The translations under genes were made by a program, and so were the position numbers. Source: a virus. From it: a stretch of 64,000 nucleotides of DNA. Positions 37,218 to 45,473 of the stretch are shown in pieces. Numbering within the stretch: the first letter of the stretch is position 1; each line of letters begins with the position of its first letter. The DNA lies in the IMG/VR virus record IMGVR_UViG_3300030943_000008, positions 1 through 64,000 of that record; one strand, 5' to 3'. The notes under the pieces are model-generated. The model worked only from the letters and a program-made list of their open reading frames with translations, was not told the DNA's origin and ran no database searches.

Positions 37218-39688
37218 TGGCATGGGGCGGAAAGCGCGAAGGCGCAGGACGGAAGCCGGCCAGCACCACCGGCAAGAAGCCAAACCCGCGCAAGGAGCGC
37301 GCACCGGCCGTGCCGAAGCTCAATAGCCGCGCCACCGCCGCGCCACCCGAGACTATCCCGGCTGAACCCGCCCGTCCGTTTGACGCCCGCGCGCTGGCGA
37401 TGATGCTCCCCGAGATTCAGGCGATCAGCGAGAAATACGCGCGGAACAAGAAAGCGCGGAACCCGGACCAGAACCCGTTCCGGCTGCCTAAGTTTCCGAA
37501 GTCGGCGATTCCGCCCGGCGGCGGTATGGCGATGGATAACGCGCTGGTGAGCAATACCAACTTCGCCGGCGATCAATGGCTGAATGGCGGGGACGGATTC
37601 GCAGAGGAAGGGCTGGTATTCCTCGGATACCCGTACCTGTCGCAACTCGCGGAGCGCACCGAATACCGCAACGCATCGGAGACGATCGCGGACGACGCGA
37701 CCCGCAAGTGGATCGACTTCGACGTCACAGGCGACGAAACCGAACAGCAGCGCCAGCGCGCCAAGGATCCGACCGGCTTCGACGAGCGCATGGCCGACCC
37801 GGACCAGCGCAAGAAGCGCATCACCGACGCTGGCAAACTCGACAAGATCAAGGCGCTCAAGGACGATCAGGAACGTCTCGAGGTTCAGGCCAGGTTTTAC
37901 GACATGAGCCGCGGCGACGGGTTTTTCGGCCGCATGCACCTTTACTGCGGCATCGGCGAGGGCGTGTGGGACAATCCGGCTGAACTGGCGTCGTCGCTTG
38001 GCAATAGCCGTGACGCCATGAGCAAAGGAAAGGTCGCGATCGGCTCGTTCAAGGAGCTCAAGGCTATCGAACCGGTCTGGACCTACCCGCAGATGTACAA
38101 TTCGAACAATCCGCTGGCGCCGGATTTCTACAACCCGCAGCGGTGGTATGTGCTCGGCCGCGAGATCGATGCATCTCGGATGATGACGTTCATCGGACAT
38201 CCGGTGCCCGACCTCCTGAAACCCGCCTATGCGTTCGGCGGCCTGTCGCTGTCGCAGATGTTGAAACCATACGTCGACATCTGGCTGACCACCCGGCAAT
38301 CCGTCGCGGACCTGATTCACAGCTTTTCCGTCATGGTGCTGATGACGGACCTTTCGACAATCCTGCAGCCCGGCAACGCCGGCGCGCTGATGGCTCGCAT
38401 CGCGCTGTTCAATATGCTGAGGGACAACCAAGGCGCATTCGTCATCAACAAGGCGACAGAGGATTTCAAGAACGTGTCGGCGTCGCTGGGTGGTCTGCAC
38501 GAGCTGCAAGCGCAGGCGCAGGAGCATTTGTGCTCGGCAACCCGCATCCCTTTGGTCAAATACACCGGGATTTCGCCGTCAGGCTTGAATGCCTCGTCGG
38601 AAGGCGAGATCGCCGTCTACGATGACACGATCAGCGCATACCAGAACCGCTTCATGCGGCCGAACTTGGTCAAGGTGGTCAATTTCCAGCAATTGTCGCT
38701 TTGGGGCGAGATCGACCCGGAAATCACCATCACGTTCAACCCTCTCCGCGCCCTGACGCTGGCCGAAAAAGGCCAAAAACAGAAGGACGACGCCGACCGG
38801 GATATCAAATACATCGACGCTGGCGTTCTGGCCCCCGAGGAAGTACGGCGGATCATCATCGACGACCCAGATCTGCCGTATGCGGGGCTGGATCCGGACG
38901 ACGTTCCGGAGCCGCCTGCCGAGGAAGGTCTGCTAGGCGCCGGCGCGGGTGGTGCCGCGACTGAGTTCGAAAAGAACGCAGATGGCGATTCCGATCAGGG
39001 GGGCGGGGCTACCGATGCCGGCCTCCCTTTCGGCTCTGATGCGGCTTTCAACGAATCGGATCATCCGCGGGCAGCGAACGGCGAGTTCGGTTCCGGTGGC
39101 AGTGCCGCACAATCCAGCGAATTGCATGAGGCCTCGCCGACTGAGAAGAAAGCCGCACGCGCGTCGCGACTGCTGGAACGTCTCGGCGTCGGTGCGGAAA
39201 CCGATGGCGCGGCGACTGCGCTGACCAGCTCGGTTGACGATCTGGAAAGTCACGCAGAAATCCTGTCATCCGATGACGATGACGAGGACTTGTCTGCGGA
39301 GCGCCGCGACGCTGCTGCAGCCATCGGTAAAGCGGAAGCCGATTTGGTCAGCTATACGCGCCGCCTGGCTGCTGGCATTGCGCAGATTGCCGGCCTCGGC
39401 AAGGTTCGGTTGCCGGACGTGCCCCTCGGTTCCGTGCCTGACGATCTCAATGGCGCCGATCTGGCGGCGCTTCACAAGGCGGCCAGCGGGATCGATGCGG
39501 CCGCGATTGACGATGATATCCGGGATGCTCGGACATCGCTGCAGGATGCCGTCGAAACCGGCGATGAGGACGAGGTTTCCGAGGCGCTGGACGGTCTCGC
39601 CAGCGTGCTTCAAACGGGAATGCTGAAAAGCTTTGGCGCGCTCAAGGCGATGGCGGAAATAATGGAAAAGGCGCGCCAGAGGCAATAG
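37217..39688 (+). CDS. DUF1073-type portal protein with C-terminal extension
   Basis: 823 residues. Basic start (MAWGGKREGAGRKPASTTGK); the core (about 110-570) has YRNASETIADDATRKWIDF, RMHLYCGIGEG, RWYVLGREIDASRM, KPYVDIWLTTRQSVADL and LCSATRIPLVKYTGISPSGL, matching DUF1073 phage portals, the 12-fold ring through which DNA enters the head. After it come a linker and a 200-residue helical extension. Residues 613-625 (ESDHPRAANGEFG) repeat a tag found at the start of the ART-Nudix protein at 45470. The C-terminal extension is longer than in usual portals. Confidence 0.88.
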   Translation: MAWGGKREGAGRKPASTTGKKPNPRKERAPAVPKLNSRATAAPPETIPAEPARPFDARALAMMLPEIQAISEKYARNKKARNPDQNPFRLPKFPKSAIPPGGGMAMDNALVSNTNFAGDQWLNGGDGFAEEGLVFLGYPYLSQLAERTEYRNASETIADDATRKWIDFDVTGDETEQQRQRAKDPTGFDERMADPDQRKKRITDAGKLDKIKALKDDQERLEVQARFYDMSRGDGFFGRMHLYCGIGEGVWDNPAELASSLGNSRDAMSKGKVAIGSFKELKAIEPVWTYPQMYNSNNPLAPDFYNPQRWYVLGREIDASRMMTFIGHPVPDLLKPAYAFGGLSLSQMLKPYVDIWLTTRQSVADLIHSFSVMVLMTDLSTILQPGNAGALMARIALFNMLRDNQGAFVINKATEDFKNVSASLGGLHELQAQAQEHLCSATRIPLVKYTGISPSGLNASSEGEIAVYDDTISAYQNRFMRPNLVKVVNFQQLSLWGEIDPEITITFNPLRALTLAEKGQKQKDDADRDIKYIDAGVLAPEEVRRIIIDDPDLPYAGLDPDDVPEPPAEEGLLGAGAGGAATEFEKNADGDSDQGGGATDAGLPFGSDAAFNESDHPRAANGEFGSGGSAAQSSELHEASPTEKKAARASRLLERLGVGAETDGAATALTSSVDDLESHAEILSSDDDDEDLSAERRDAAAAIGKAEADLVSYTRRLAAGIAQIAGLGKVRLPDVPLGSVPDDLNGADLAALHKAASGIDAAAIDDDIRDARTSLQDAVETGDEDEVSEALDGLASVLQTGMLKSFGALKAMAEIMEKARQRQ

Positions 39689-39703
39689 ACATCCCGGATG
39701 ATT

Positions 39704-39719
39704 AGGGATAATTTGCCCC
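39704..39719 (+). promoter_or_regulatory. Operator-like site before 39755
   Basis: AGGGATAATTTGCCCC, matching the reverse complement of the site at 19307 at 14 of 16 positions. The GATAAT inside may serve as -10, with TAGACA (39686-39691) as a close -35. It lies in the 66-bp gap between the portal and 39755. Confidence 0.55.
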
Positions 39720-39754
39720 GGCGTCGATCCGGCGCGGATTGATCAGGGGAAGTC

Positions 39755-40066
39755 ATGAGCACCGAAGCAACGGACATTTTCATTTCAGCACCCGACGAGA
39801 AAACCCGAGAGATTGTTCGCGAACAGATTGCCCGGTTTATGGACGAGCGTTTTCCACTGCTGCCGATCAAGATCGTCGCCGCCCTCCGCGCGCCAGTAGC
39901 CGGGGCCGATGCCGGGACCGTTGCGCGTTGCGAACCCTGCGACGGCACAGGAGATTTCCAGGGCGGCAGACGAACGATGCAGAAGCCGAAATGTAAGCGG
40001 TGTAAGGGCACTGGTGTTGCCGTGCCATCGACGGAGCGAGACACTGTTACGGGTGGCGGGTCATGA
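39755..40066 (+). CDS. DnaJ-type zinc-finger small protein
   Basis: 103 residues. CEPCDGTGDFQGG and CKRCKGTGVAV are two CxxCxGxG motifs as in the DnaJ zinc domain; the first 50 residues are a charged helix (KTREIVREQIARFMDERFP). Phages often carry such small proteins, with unknown roles. Start of a cargo block with its own operator-like site. Confidence 0.75.
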   Translation: MSTEATDIFISAPDEKTREIVREQIARFMDERFPLLPIKIVAALRAPVAGADAGTVARCEPCDGTGDFQGGRRTMQKPKCKRCKGTGVAVPSTERDTVTGGGS

Positions 40067-40299
40067 CCATCGTCCGACCGAAAACCACAACGCTGCAGGC
40101 ATGGCAATTCGGATCTTCGACCCCGCCGGTGTGGGTGATGGATGCTTTGAAAGGGATCGGCGACGATATATTCGTCGTCCGGCGCAGCGGGAAACAGCTT
40201 TTGGTACTGGGAGAATGGCTCCTGAAGCACCCAGACGAGCGCGACCTGATCTGGTGCACAGACGCAGAGTTCAAGCGGGATTACGAGGTGACGACATGA
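40063..40299 (+). CDS. Small hypothetical protein
   Basis: 78 residues, ATGA-coupled on both sides. Beta pattern LQAWQFGSSTPPVWV, FVVRRSGKQLLVLGEWLL. Resembles small phage proteins of unknown role. Confidence 0.6.
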   Translation: MTIVRPKTTTLQAWQFGSSTPPVWVMDALKGIGDDIFVVRRSGKQLLVLGEWLLKHPDERDLIWCTDAEFKRDYEVTT

Positions 40300-40532
40300 T
40301 TACCGATCAGATGGTGGAGAGGGCTGCCGAGGCCCTTTGGGCAGCCAACAGCAAGGACCGCTTTGGGAAATGGAATGGCTTGGGCGGCGAGTGGAAAGAC
40401 AAGTGGCGCGATGATGCCCGCGCCGCGCTCACCGGCGCCCTTGGTGACGCTGTCGTGGTGCCGCCGCGGCACGAAAGCTTGGGCGACCCGGTCTGGGGCA
40501 CCGACCCGTCGCTTGCTGATCCGGATGCTTGA
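40296..40532 (+). CDS. Small hypothetical protein
   Basis: 78 residues, ATGA-coupled. Helix ITDQMVERAAEALWAA and DKWRDDARAALTGALGDAVV, a common phage pattern (VERAARALWEA... WRxxARAAL). Function unknown. Confidence 0.6.
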   Translation: MITDQMVERAAEALWAANSKDRFGKWNGLGGEWKDKWRDDARAALTGALGDAVVVPPRHESLGDPVWGTDPSLADPDA

Positions 40533-40534
40533 TC

Positions 40535-40801
40535 ATGGCGGAGAACATCACGCGGCAGATGAAGGCGTTCCTCGAAGCGCGCCGGGACTTCCTGATGAAC
40601 AACCGGCCGGCCTGCGTGGGATCGAATCAAAATCCGTGGCAGCCTGGCATTCAAATGATACCGGGTCGATTCGTTGGACTGACGTGTGAAAGCGCGCCGC
40701 CGGTGCGCCTCATCTGCCAGGGGACACCAGCCCAATGGATGTGCTCTAAATGCAAGCGATCGTGGACGCAGGAACCGGAGCCGAAAGATGATGCAACGTA
40801 G
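40535..40801 (+). CDS. Small cysteine-containing protein
   Basis: 88 residues from ATG (TTG at 40529 is an alternative). ITRQMKAFLEARRDFLMNNR helix, then cysteines C28, C50, C60, and CSKCKRSW, possibly zinc-binding. Overlaps the next gene by 14 bp. Unknown function. Confidence 0.55.
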   Translation: MAENITRQMKAFLEARRDFLMNNRPACVGSNQNPWQPGIQMIPGRFVGLTCESAPPVRLICQGTPAQWMCSKCKRSWTQEPEPKDDAT

Positions 40802-41657
40802 TCCGTACCTGATTGATGGACCGGCTGTGATCTCGTTCAGCGGCGGCAGGACGTCGGGCTACATGCTGTTCAAGATCGTCGAGGCTTACGGCGGCGAACT
40901 GCCCAGCGACATCGTGGTTGCATTTGCCAACACCGGGAAAGAGCGCGAGGAAACGTTGCGGTTCGTGCACGAATGCGGCGTGCGGTTCGGCGTCCGCATC
41001 CGTTGGCTGGAATGGCGCGACATCAGCGTTGGCTACGAGGAAGTCGGTTACAACAGCGCCAGCCGCATGGGCGAGCCGTTCGACGCGCTGATCCGGAAGA
41101 AGAAGCGCCTGCCGAACTGGCAAGAGCGGTGGTGCACGTCGTTCCTGAAACTAAAACCGTTGTTCGGCCTGGCCGCGACATTTGGGTGGGCTGCGGGGCA
41201 ATACGCCGAGGTGGTTGGGCTGCGCAACGACGAAGGCCTGCGGATATTCAAGGGCATGGCGAACGCGGAAAAGAACGGGCACCGGATGCTCTATCCGCTG
41301 GCGCGCGCCAAAGTCGACAAGGCGACTGTCATGGAGTTCTGGTCCCGGATGGACTTCGACCTCGGGCTCGAACCGCATGAAGGCAATTGCGACCTGTGCT
41401 TCATGAAAGGGCGCGGGATCAAGAAGCGGATCATTCGCGCGCGCCCCGATCTCGCCGGCTGGTGGTCCGACAAGGAAAGCCAGCAGAAGGGAAAGCAGGA
41501 ACGCGGCTGGTTCGACCGGCGCGACAGCATTGCTGGTTTGGCGGAGGAAGTCCGCCGCGCGCCCGATTTCTTCGACGAATCTGATGGCTACGAGCATGAT
41601 GTAGAATGCGGGCTGCATTGCGAACCGCAACAGGGCGAATCTCATGAGAAAGCGTAA
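40788..41657 (+). CDS. PAPS-reductase-like PP-loop protein
   Basis: 289 residues. SFSGGRTSGYML (16-27) is a PP-loop of adenine-nucleotide alpha hydrolases (ATP pyrophosphatase class); VAFANTGKEREETLRFVHEC follows as in PAPS reductases. LPNWQERWCTSFLKLKPL and GNCDLCFMKGRGIKKRI give conserved cysteines for possible thiol or cluster chemistry. Phage members are often labelled PAPS reductase; roles suggested for the wider class include sulfur transfer and DNA phosphorothioation (DndC-like). The actual substrate is unknown. Confidence 0.8.
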   Translation: MMQRSPYLIDGPAVISFSGGRTSGYMLFKIVEAYGGELPSDIVVAFANTGKEREETLRFVHECGVRFGVRIRWLEWRDISVGYEEVGYNSASRMGEPFDALIRKKKRLPNWQERWCTSFLKLKPLFGLAATFGWAAGQYAEVVGLRNDEGLRIFKGMANAEKNGHRMLYPLARAKVDKATVMEFWSRMDFDLGLEPHEGNCDLCFMKGRGIKKRIIRARPDLAGWWSDKESQQKGKQERGWFDRRDSIAGLAEEVRRAPDFFDESDGYEHDVECGLHCEPQQGESHEKA

Positions 41658-42690
41658 GGGCGAGAAGGTACTGCGCGCGGTGTTCCCCAATGCGGGGATT
41701 CAGGCGGAATACCGCCGCCGCCTTGACGCGATGATCAATGATATGGCGGCCTCCTATCAATATTGGATCGCCGCGGCCTATCGCGCCAACGAGACCAGTA
41801 TTGCGATGGACGCAAAACAGGTTCGCGTGACGGCGGTTGAAACGCAGATTGGTACGAACGCCCGTGGGCGCGTCTGGTTTTCCTTTGTTGACGGCGAAAT
41901 GTTACGCGGCAAAAATGGCGTTGGCAGAACATGGAACTCGCGCGTTGCGGCGGAGACAGCCGGTATCAAAGCGGCTGGCGCGCAGGCCATCGTCACCGAG
42001 GCGATAAAGCACGGCAGCCGGTTTGATTTTGAGACGCTGATGTCGCTTCCCGTCCCGGAAACGCCTGTGGGCAGCCTGCAGGAACGGCTATCCACCCTCG
42101 GCGCGCAATGGTCGGCGCGCATCGATGCCGCGGCGCCGAAGCTGGCCGAATGGTTTCGCCAGGCAGTCAGCACCCGTTCCGGCGCGGCCCTCAAGAAAAT
42201 CCTCAAGGAAGGCGGGATGTCCGTCGAATTTCAGATGACGCCTGCGATGCGGAACGTCGCGCAGGCGAGCGTCGCGGAAAATGTGGCGTTGATCCGCTCT
42301 ATCGGCGAAAAATATCATTCGCAGGTTGAAGGGATGGTGATGCGATCCGTCACCACCGGGCGCGACCTCGGCGGATTGGTCAAGGAACTGGAGCATGAAC
42401 TCGGTCTGACGCGGAAACGCGCGGCCTTCATAGCCTTAGATCAAAACAACAAAATGACGGCTAACTTCACGACGGTGCGGCAGATCGAAGTCGGCATTAC
42501 CGATGCTATCTGGTTGCATAGCCACGCCGGGAAAGTCCCGCGCCCGACGCATCTTGCGAATAACGGAAAACGCTATTCTGTCGCAGCCGGCTGGTATGAT
42601 CCCGATCCGAAGGTAAAACGCTTCATCCGCCCTGGTGAGTTGCCCCGGTGCAGGTGTACCTCCCGCTCCGTAGTGAAAGGCTTCACCTGA
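41644..42690 (+). CDS. MuF-type head morphogenesis protein
   Basis: 348 residues. The C-terminal 110 residues hold the family hallmark: RAAFIALDQNNKMTANFTTV, DAIWLHSHAGKVPRPTHLAN and LPRCRCTSRSVVKGF, as in SPP1 gp7/Mu gpF minor head proteins, which enter the prohead through the portal region. The N-terminal part is helical with WIAAAYRANETSIAM. Overlaps the PP-loop gene by 14 bp and the macro-domain gene by TGATG. Confidence 0.88.
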   Translation: MRKRKGEKVLRAVFPNAGIQAEYRRRLDAMINDMAASYQYWIAAAYRANETSIAMDAKQVRVTAVETQIGTNARGRVWFSFVDGEMLRGKNGVGRTWNSRVAAETAGIKAAGAQAIVTEAIKHGSRFDFETLMSLPVPETPVGSLQERLSTLGAQWSARIDAAAPKLAEWFRQAVSTRSGAALKKILKEGGMSVEFQMTPAMRNVAQASVAENVALIRSIGEKYHSQVEGMVMRSVTTGRDLGGLVKELEHELGLTRKRAAFIALDQNNKMTANFTTVRQIEVGITDAIWLHSHAGKVPRPTHLANNGKRYSVAAGWYDPDPKVKRFIRPGELPRCRCTSRSVVKGFT

Positions 42691-43241
42691 TGAAACTGAT
42701 TTTGTGCGACCGCAACGCCAATCTTTGCAGCCACTGGCGTCAGTGGTTCGGCGGAGTGCCAGACGTATCCATAGTTCAAGGGGATTTCTTCGCGCAGTAT
42801 GCCGATGCTGCGGTGAGCCCAGCGAATAGTTTCGGGTTCATGGATGGCGGTATCGATCAGGCGTTCTTGGATCATTGGGGCTACGATCTGCAGGACAGGA
42901 TTCAGGATTGGATCAAAGAGAACGGCGAAATCCTCGTTGGCCAAGCCATCACCGTGCCCGTTTTGAAAAAGGAATGGTGTGCGGTCGCTCGCGTGATTTC
43001 CGCGCCGACCATGCGGACGCCGCGCCGGATCGTGGATGCCGATGCTGTCCGGCTTTCCACGCGCGCCGCGCTGCGCGAGGCAACGCGGATCGGTGCAACG
43101 TCGATCCTGATGACCGGAATGGGTGCCGGCGCTGGCGCAGTTCCGGCCCATATCTGCGCCGAGCAGATGCGCAAAGGGTGGGGCGACGTGTTCGAGCCGA
43201 AGCCGTTCCCGAAGTCGTGGCGTGAAGCGGCGGCGATGTGA
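42690..43241 (+). CDS. Macro-domain protein (ADP-ribose binding/hydrolysis)
   Basis: 183 residues from the ATG in TGATG. AAVSPANSFGFMDGGIDQAF (41-60) is the N-terminal macro-domain motif with the Asn and Gly/Asp residues of the ADP-ribose pocket; SILMTGMGAGAGAVPAHICA (about 145) forms the second loop. Macro domains bind ADP-ribose and can remove it from targets or hydrolyse related signals. It lies 2.2 kb from a gene with an ADP-ribosyltransferase domain, suggesting matched activities. Confidence 0.88.
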   Translation: MKLILCDRNANLCSHWRQWFGGVPDVSIVQGDFFAQYADAAVSPANSFGFMDGGIDQAFLDHWGYDLQDRIQDWIKENGEILVGQAITVPVLKKEWCAVARVISAPTMRTPRRIVDADAVRLSTRAALREATRIGATSILMTGMGAGAGAVPAHICAEQMRKGWGDVFEPKPFPKSWREAAAM

Positions 43242-43261
43242 TGATTAATTCGAGGGTAACC

Positions 43262-44146
43262 ATGGGTGATCGACCGCTGGCTATAGATTTGTTCACCGGC
43301 CTTCATGGTTGGTCTGAGGGGCTTGTCGCCGAGGGGTATCGGGTTGTCGGTTTCGACATTGAGGATATGTGCGGACAGTTCGGTCAGAAGCGACCGGACC
43401 ACGTCAGCCTGGTTATCCAAGACGTTCTTACGCTGCACGGATCGCAATTCAAGGATGCGGCGCTGATCGTCGCGTCGCCGCCGTGTCAGGCATATTCATG
43501 GATGGCGATGCCGTGGAAACTGGCGAAGGCCAAGGCGGCGGCGATTCGCGCGGATACGACCGGCCAATCGCTGGCTGATCTGAATCGGCTGTTCAACGCC
43601 TGCTTTCGAATCCAGAAGGAAGCCAGCATTGCGGCGGGGCGGCACATTCCGATGGTGATCGAGAACGTCCGGGGAGCTCAGCCATGGGTGGGCCGCGCGC
43701 GGTATAATTTCGGGTCGTTTTATCTGTGGGGCGACGTGCCGGCGCTGATGCCGATGACGGTGAAGGCCACAAAGGTGCCAGGCTTTCGCTTCGATGGCTC
43801 TGGAAAGACTTTCCAGAGCGCGAGCGTTGCGGAACATTCCGACGCCACAAAGGTGCCAAGCGCGGACGGCGGAAGGCGCACTGACAAGGGCAAAGGCGCG
43901 CGGTTCACGTCGCGGGACTGCGGGATCGAAGGCCGTAAAATGCCCGGCATCGAATTGAGTGAGGTGGGATTCAACGTCGCGGCCGCGCGGCAATACGCGC
44001 ATTTGGTTGAGGGGGCTGAATATGTGAGGACAGCCGACGACAAGCGCCAGCACATCGGCATCAACCGCAAAATGGCCTCTGCCATGATCGCCAAGATCCC
44101 GCTTCCCTTGAGCCGTCACATCGCGGCAACCTACCGAGAGACCTGA
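43262..44146 (+). CDS. C5-cytosine DNA methyltransferase
   Basis: 294 residues from the ATG after CGAGGGTAACC (an ATG at 43241 is an alternative). LAIDLFTGLHGWSEGL (motif I), IVASPPCQAYSW with catalytic Cys75 (motif IV) and MVIENVRGAQ (motif VI) are the C5-MTase set; VGFNVAAARQ lies near motif X. No restriction partner is nearby, so it is an orphan enzyme likely guarding phage DNA. A lysine/glycine-rich loop (GRRTDKGKGARFT) sits in the target-recognition region. Confidence 0.9.
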   Translation: MGDRPLAIDLFTGLHGWSEGLVAEGYRVVGFDIEDMCGQFGQKRPDHVSLVIQDVLTLHGSQFKDAALIVASPPCQAYSWMAMPWKLAKAKAAAIRADTTGQSLADLNRLFNACFRIQKEASIAAGRHIPMVIENVRGAQPWVGRARYNFGSFYLWGDVPALMPMTVKATKVPGFRFDGSGKTFQSASVAEHSDATKVPSADGGRRTDKGKGARFTSRDCGIEGRKMPGIELSEVGFNVAAARQYAHLVEGAEYVRTADDKRQHIGINRKMASAMIAKIPLPLSRHIAATYRET

Positions 44147-44165
44147 TCACAACGGGAGAATCCTG

Positions 44166-44585
44166 ATGTCTCGTATCGTGCGCAATTTCGAGGAAGTCGT
44201 GTCTGAGTGTTCACGGTCCGAGATTTTCAGGGAAAGGCGGTTCATCCTTTCGGCGATCGCCTGCACGGTGGTGCTGATTTTGGCGGCGACCGCCGTGTTT
44301 GCCCGTGACCGCGGCCAGTTCGCGCAGAGCAGCCCCGAAATCAAGCAATGGTTCGACAGCCTGCGCGACAAGAAGGGAACGCCGTGCTGCGACACCAGCG
44401 ACGGCTTCCGCGTCGAGGATCCGGACTGGCGCAACGTCGGGGATGCCTACGAGGTCAAGATTGATGGCGAATGGCGCCGGATGACCGACGACCAACTGGT
44501 CACCACGCCGAACCGCATCGGCTATGCCATGGTCTGGATATTCCACGGGCGGATTATCTGCTTCATGCCGGGAGCACGGGGATGA
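44166..44585 (+). CDS. Membrane-anchored protein of a Bradyrhizobium-like family
   Basis: 139 residues. A transmembrane helix at about 26-45 (SAIACTVVLILAATAVFA), then a periplasmic domain DRGQFAQSSPEIKQWFDSLR with a CC pair (GTPCCDTSDG) and WIFHGRIICFMPGA. I know this domain as a family of exported proteins common in Bradyrhizobiaceae, so it may be host-derived. Function unknown. Confidence 0.65.
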   Translation: MSRIVRNFEEVVSECSRSEIFRERRFILSAIACTVVLILAATAVFARDRGQFAQSSPEIKQWFDSLRDKKGTPCCDTSDGFRVEDPDWRNVGDAYEVKIDGEWRRMTDDQLVTTPNRIGYAMVWIFHGRIICFMPGARG

Positions 44586-44668
44586 AAGGCAACCATGCCC
44601 GGCAAGTCGCGCTCGCCGCCAACGTGATGGTGTGGCTGCTGATCCTGCGCGTTGCGGGCTTGATCTGA
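44582..44668 (+). CDS. 28-residue membrane miniprotein
   Basis: MKGNHARQVALAANVMVW then a hydrophobic end RVAGLI. ATGA overlap upstream and TGATG overlap downstream support real translation. Function unknown. Confidence 0.5.
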   Translation: MKGNHARQVALAANVMVWLLILRVAGLI

Positions 44669-44826
44669 TGGCATTGCGGCCGATTCCATCTAGAGATTTG
44701 ATCGGGCAGCTTGCGGCCGCCATGCGAATCCTTGGATTCCGCCCCACCCATACGAGCCCGAGTGGATCGCGATATCTCGGCTATCCCGGCACGCCGTTCC
44801 AGATCAGGATATCCGACCATAGATAG
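44668..44826 (+). CDS. Small HicA-like-fold protein
   Basis: 52 residues. SRDLIGQLAAAMRILGFRPT, then a hairpin SGSRYLGYPGTPFQIRISDH, a short alpha-beta unit like small phage proteins with a HicA/dsRBD-type fold but without the catalytic His context of HicA toxins. The 177-bp gap that follows (44827-45003) contains no gene I can support. Confidence 0.5.
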   Translation: MALRPIPSRDLIGQLAAAMRILGFRPTHTSPSGSRYLGYPGTPFQIRISDHR

Positions 44827-45003
44827 AGCGGTTTCAATAAAACCCGCCAAGCGCAAGCGGTCCGGTCGGTGGTCGTCCGGCCCGTTCCTGCCGCCGAGGT
44901 GAGCGCGCTGGCACTTGATCTGGCGGTGCGCTTCTTGGTGCAGGTCGACGAGAGGCGTGGATATTTCCGTGCGCCGCGCCCTCGCCCGTGATATGCGAAA
45001 TCC

Positions 45004-45258
45004 ATGAGCACCACAGCCGAATCGCAACCGTGCATACTGGACATTCCGATCAACGCGCTGGCGCCGGATTTCTTTTGGACTCGGATGGCGGCGGCAGGCG
45101 TATCAATTGAGGAAGGCGAGGCGTATCGAGCCGGCCTGCTTTCCCGTGACGATGAAGCCCGGATAGAATGGCGGGTGCAGATGTCCCGTAACCGCCTGCG
45201 GGATGCTGAGGTCCCCGGCGTTCAGTTTTGGATGTCGCACCGAAGGATGGTTTCGTAA
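45004..45258 (+). CDS. Hypothetical protein
   Basis: 84 residues. SQPCILDIPINALAPDFFWT, VSIEEGEAYRAGLLSRDDEA. Helical second half. Ends in a TAATG overlap. Unknown function. Confidence 0.55.
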   Translation: MSTTAESQPCILDIPINALAPDFFWTRMAAAGVSIEEGEAYRAGLLSRDDEARIEWRVQMSRNRLRDAEVPGVQFWMSHRRMVS

Positions 45259-45473
45259 TGCCGATTGACCAGCCCCCAGCAATCATTCAGCCGGCTCAAC
45301 CCGGGAAAAAGTTCTCCGTTAATGCCGGTGTCGGCGGGTGGTGGGCTCACATCGAAGGCCATGCATATCCGTTTGGCGCATGGCGTATGGACCGTGGCCC
45401 TTATCCGTTCCGATGGATGGCCGCCATTCAGTTTCCGATCGAGCGATTGACCAAAGACGGACCACGCCGATGA
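45258..45473 (+). CDS. Small beta-rich protein
   Basis: 71 residues. KFSVNAGVGGWWAHIEGHAY then FRWMAAIQFPIERLTKDG, alternating strands with many tryptophans. ATGA overlap with the ART-Nudix gene. Unknown function. Confidence 0.6.
   Translation: MPIDQPPAIIQPAQPGKKFSVNAGVGGWWAHIEGHAYPFGAWRMDRGPYPFRWMAAIQFPIERLTKDGPRR

Noticed and set aside
37073-38527. 484-codon minus-strand frame opposite the portal gene
   Set aside because: Shadow of the portal; the plus strand has the DUF1073 motifs.
44869-44991. A 40-residue GTG-started frame in the gap before 45004
   Set aside because: No ribosome site, no overlap with neighbours and unremarkable composition.
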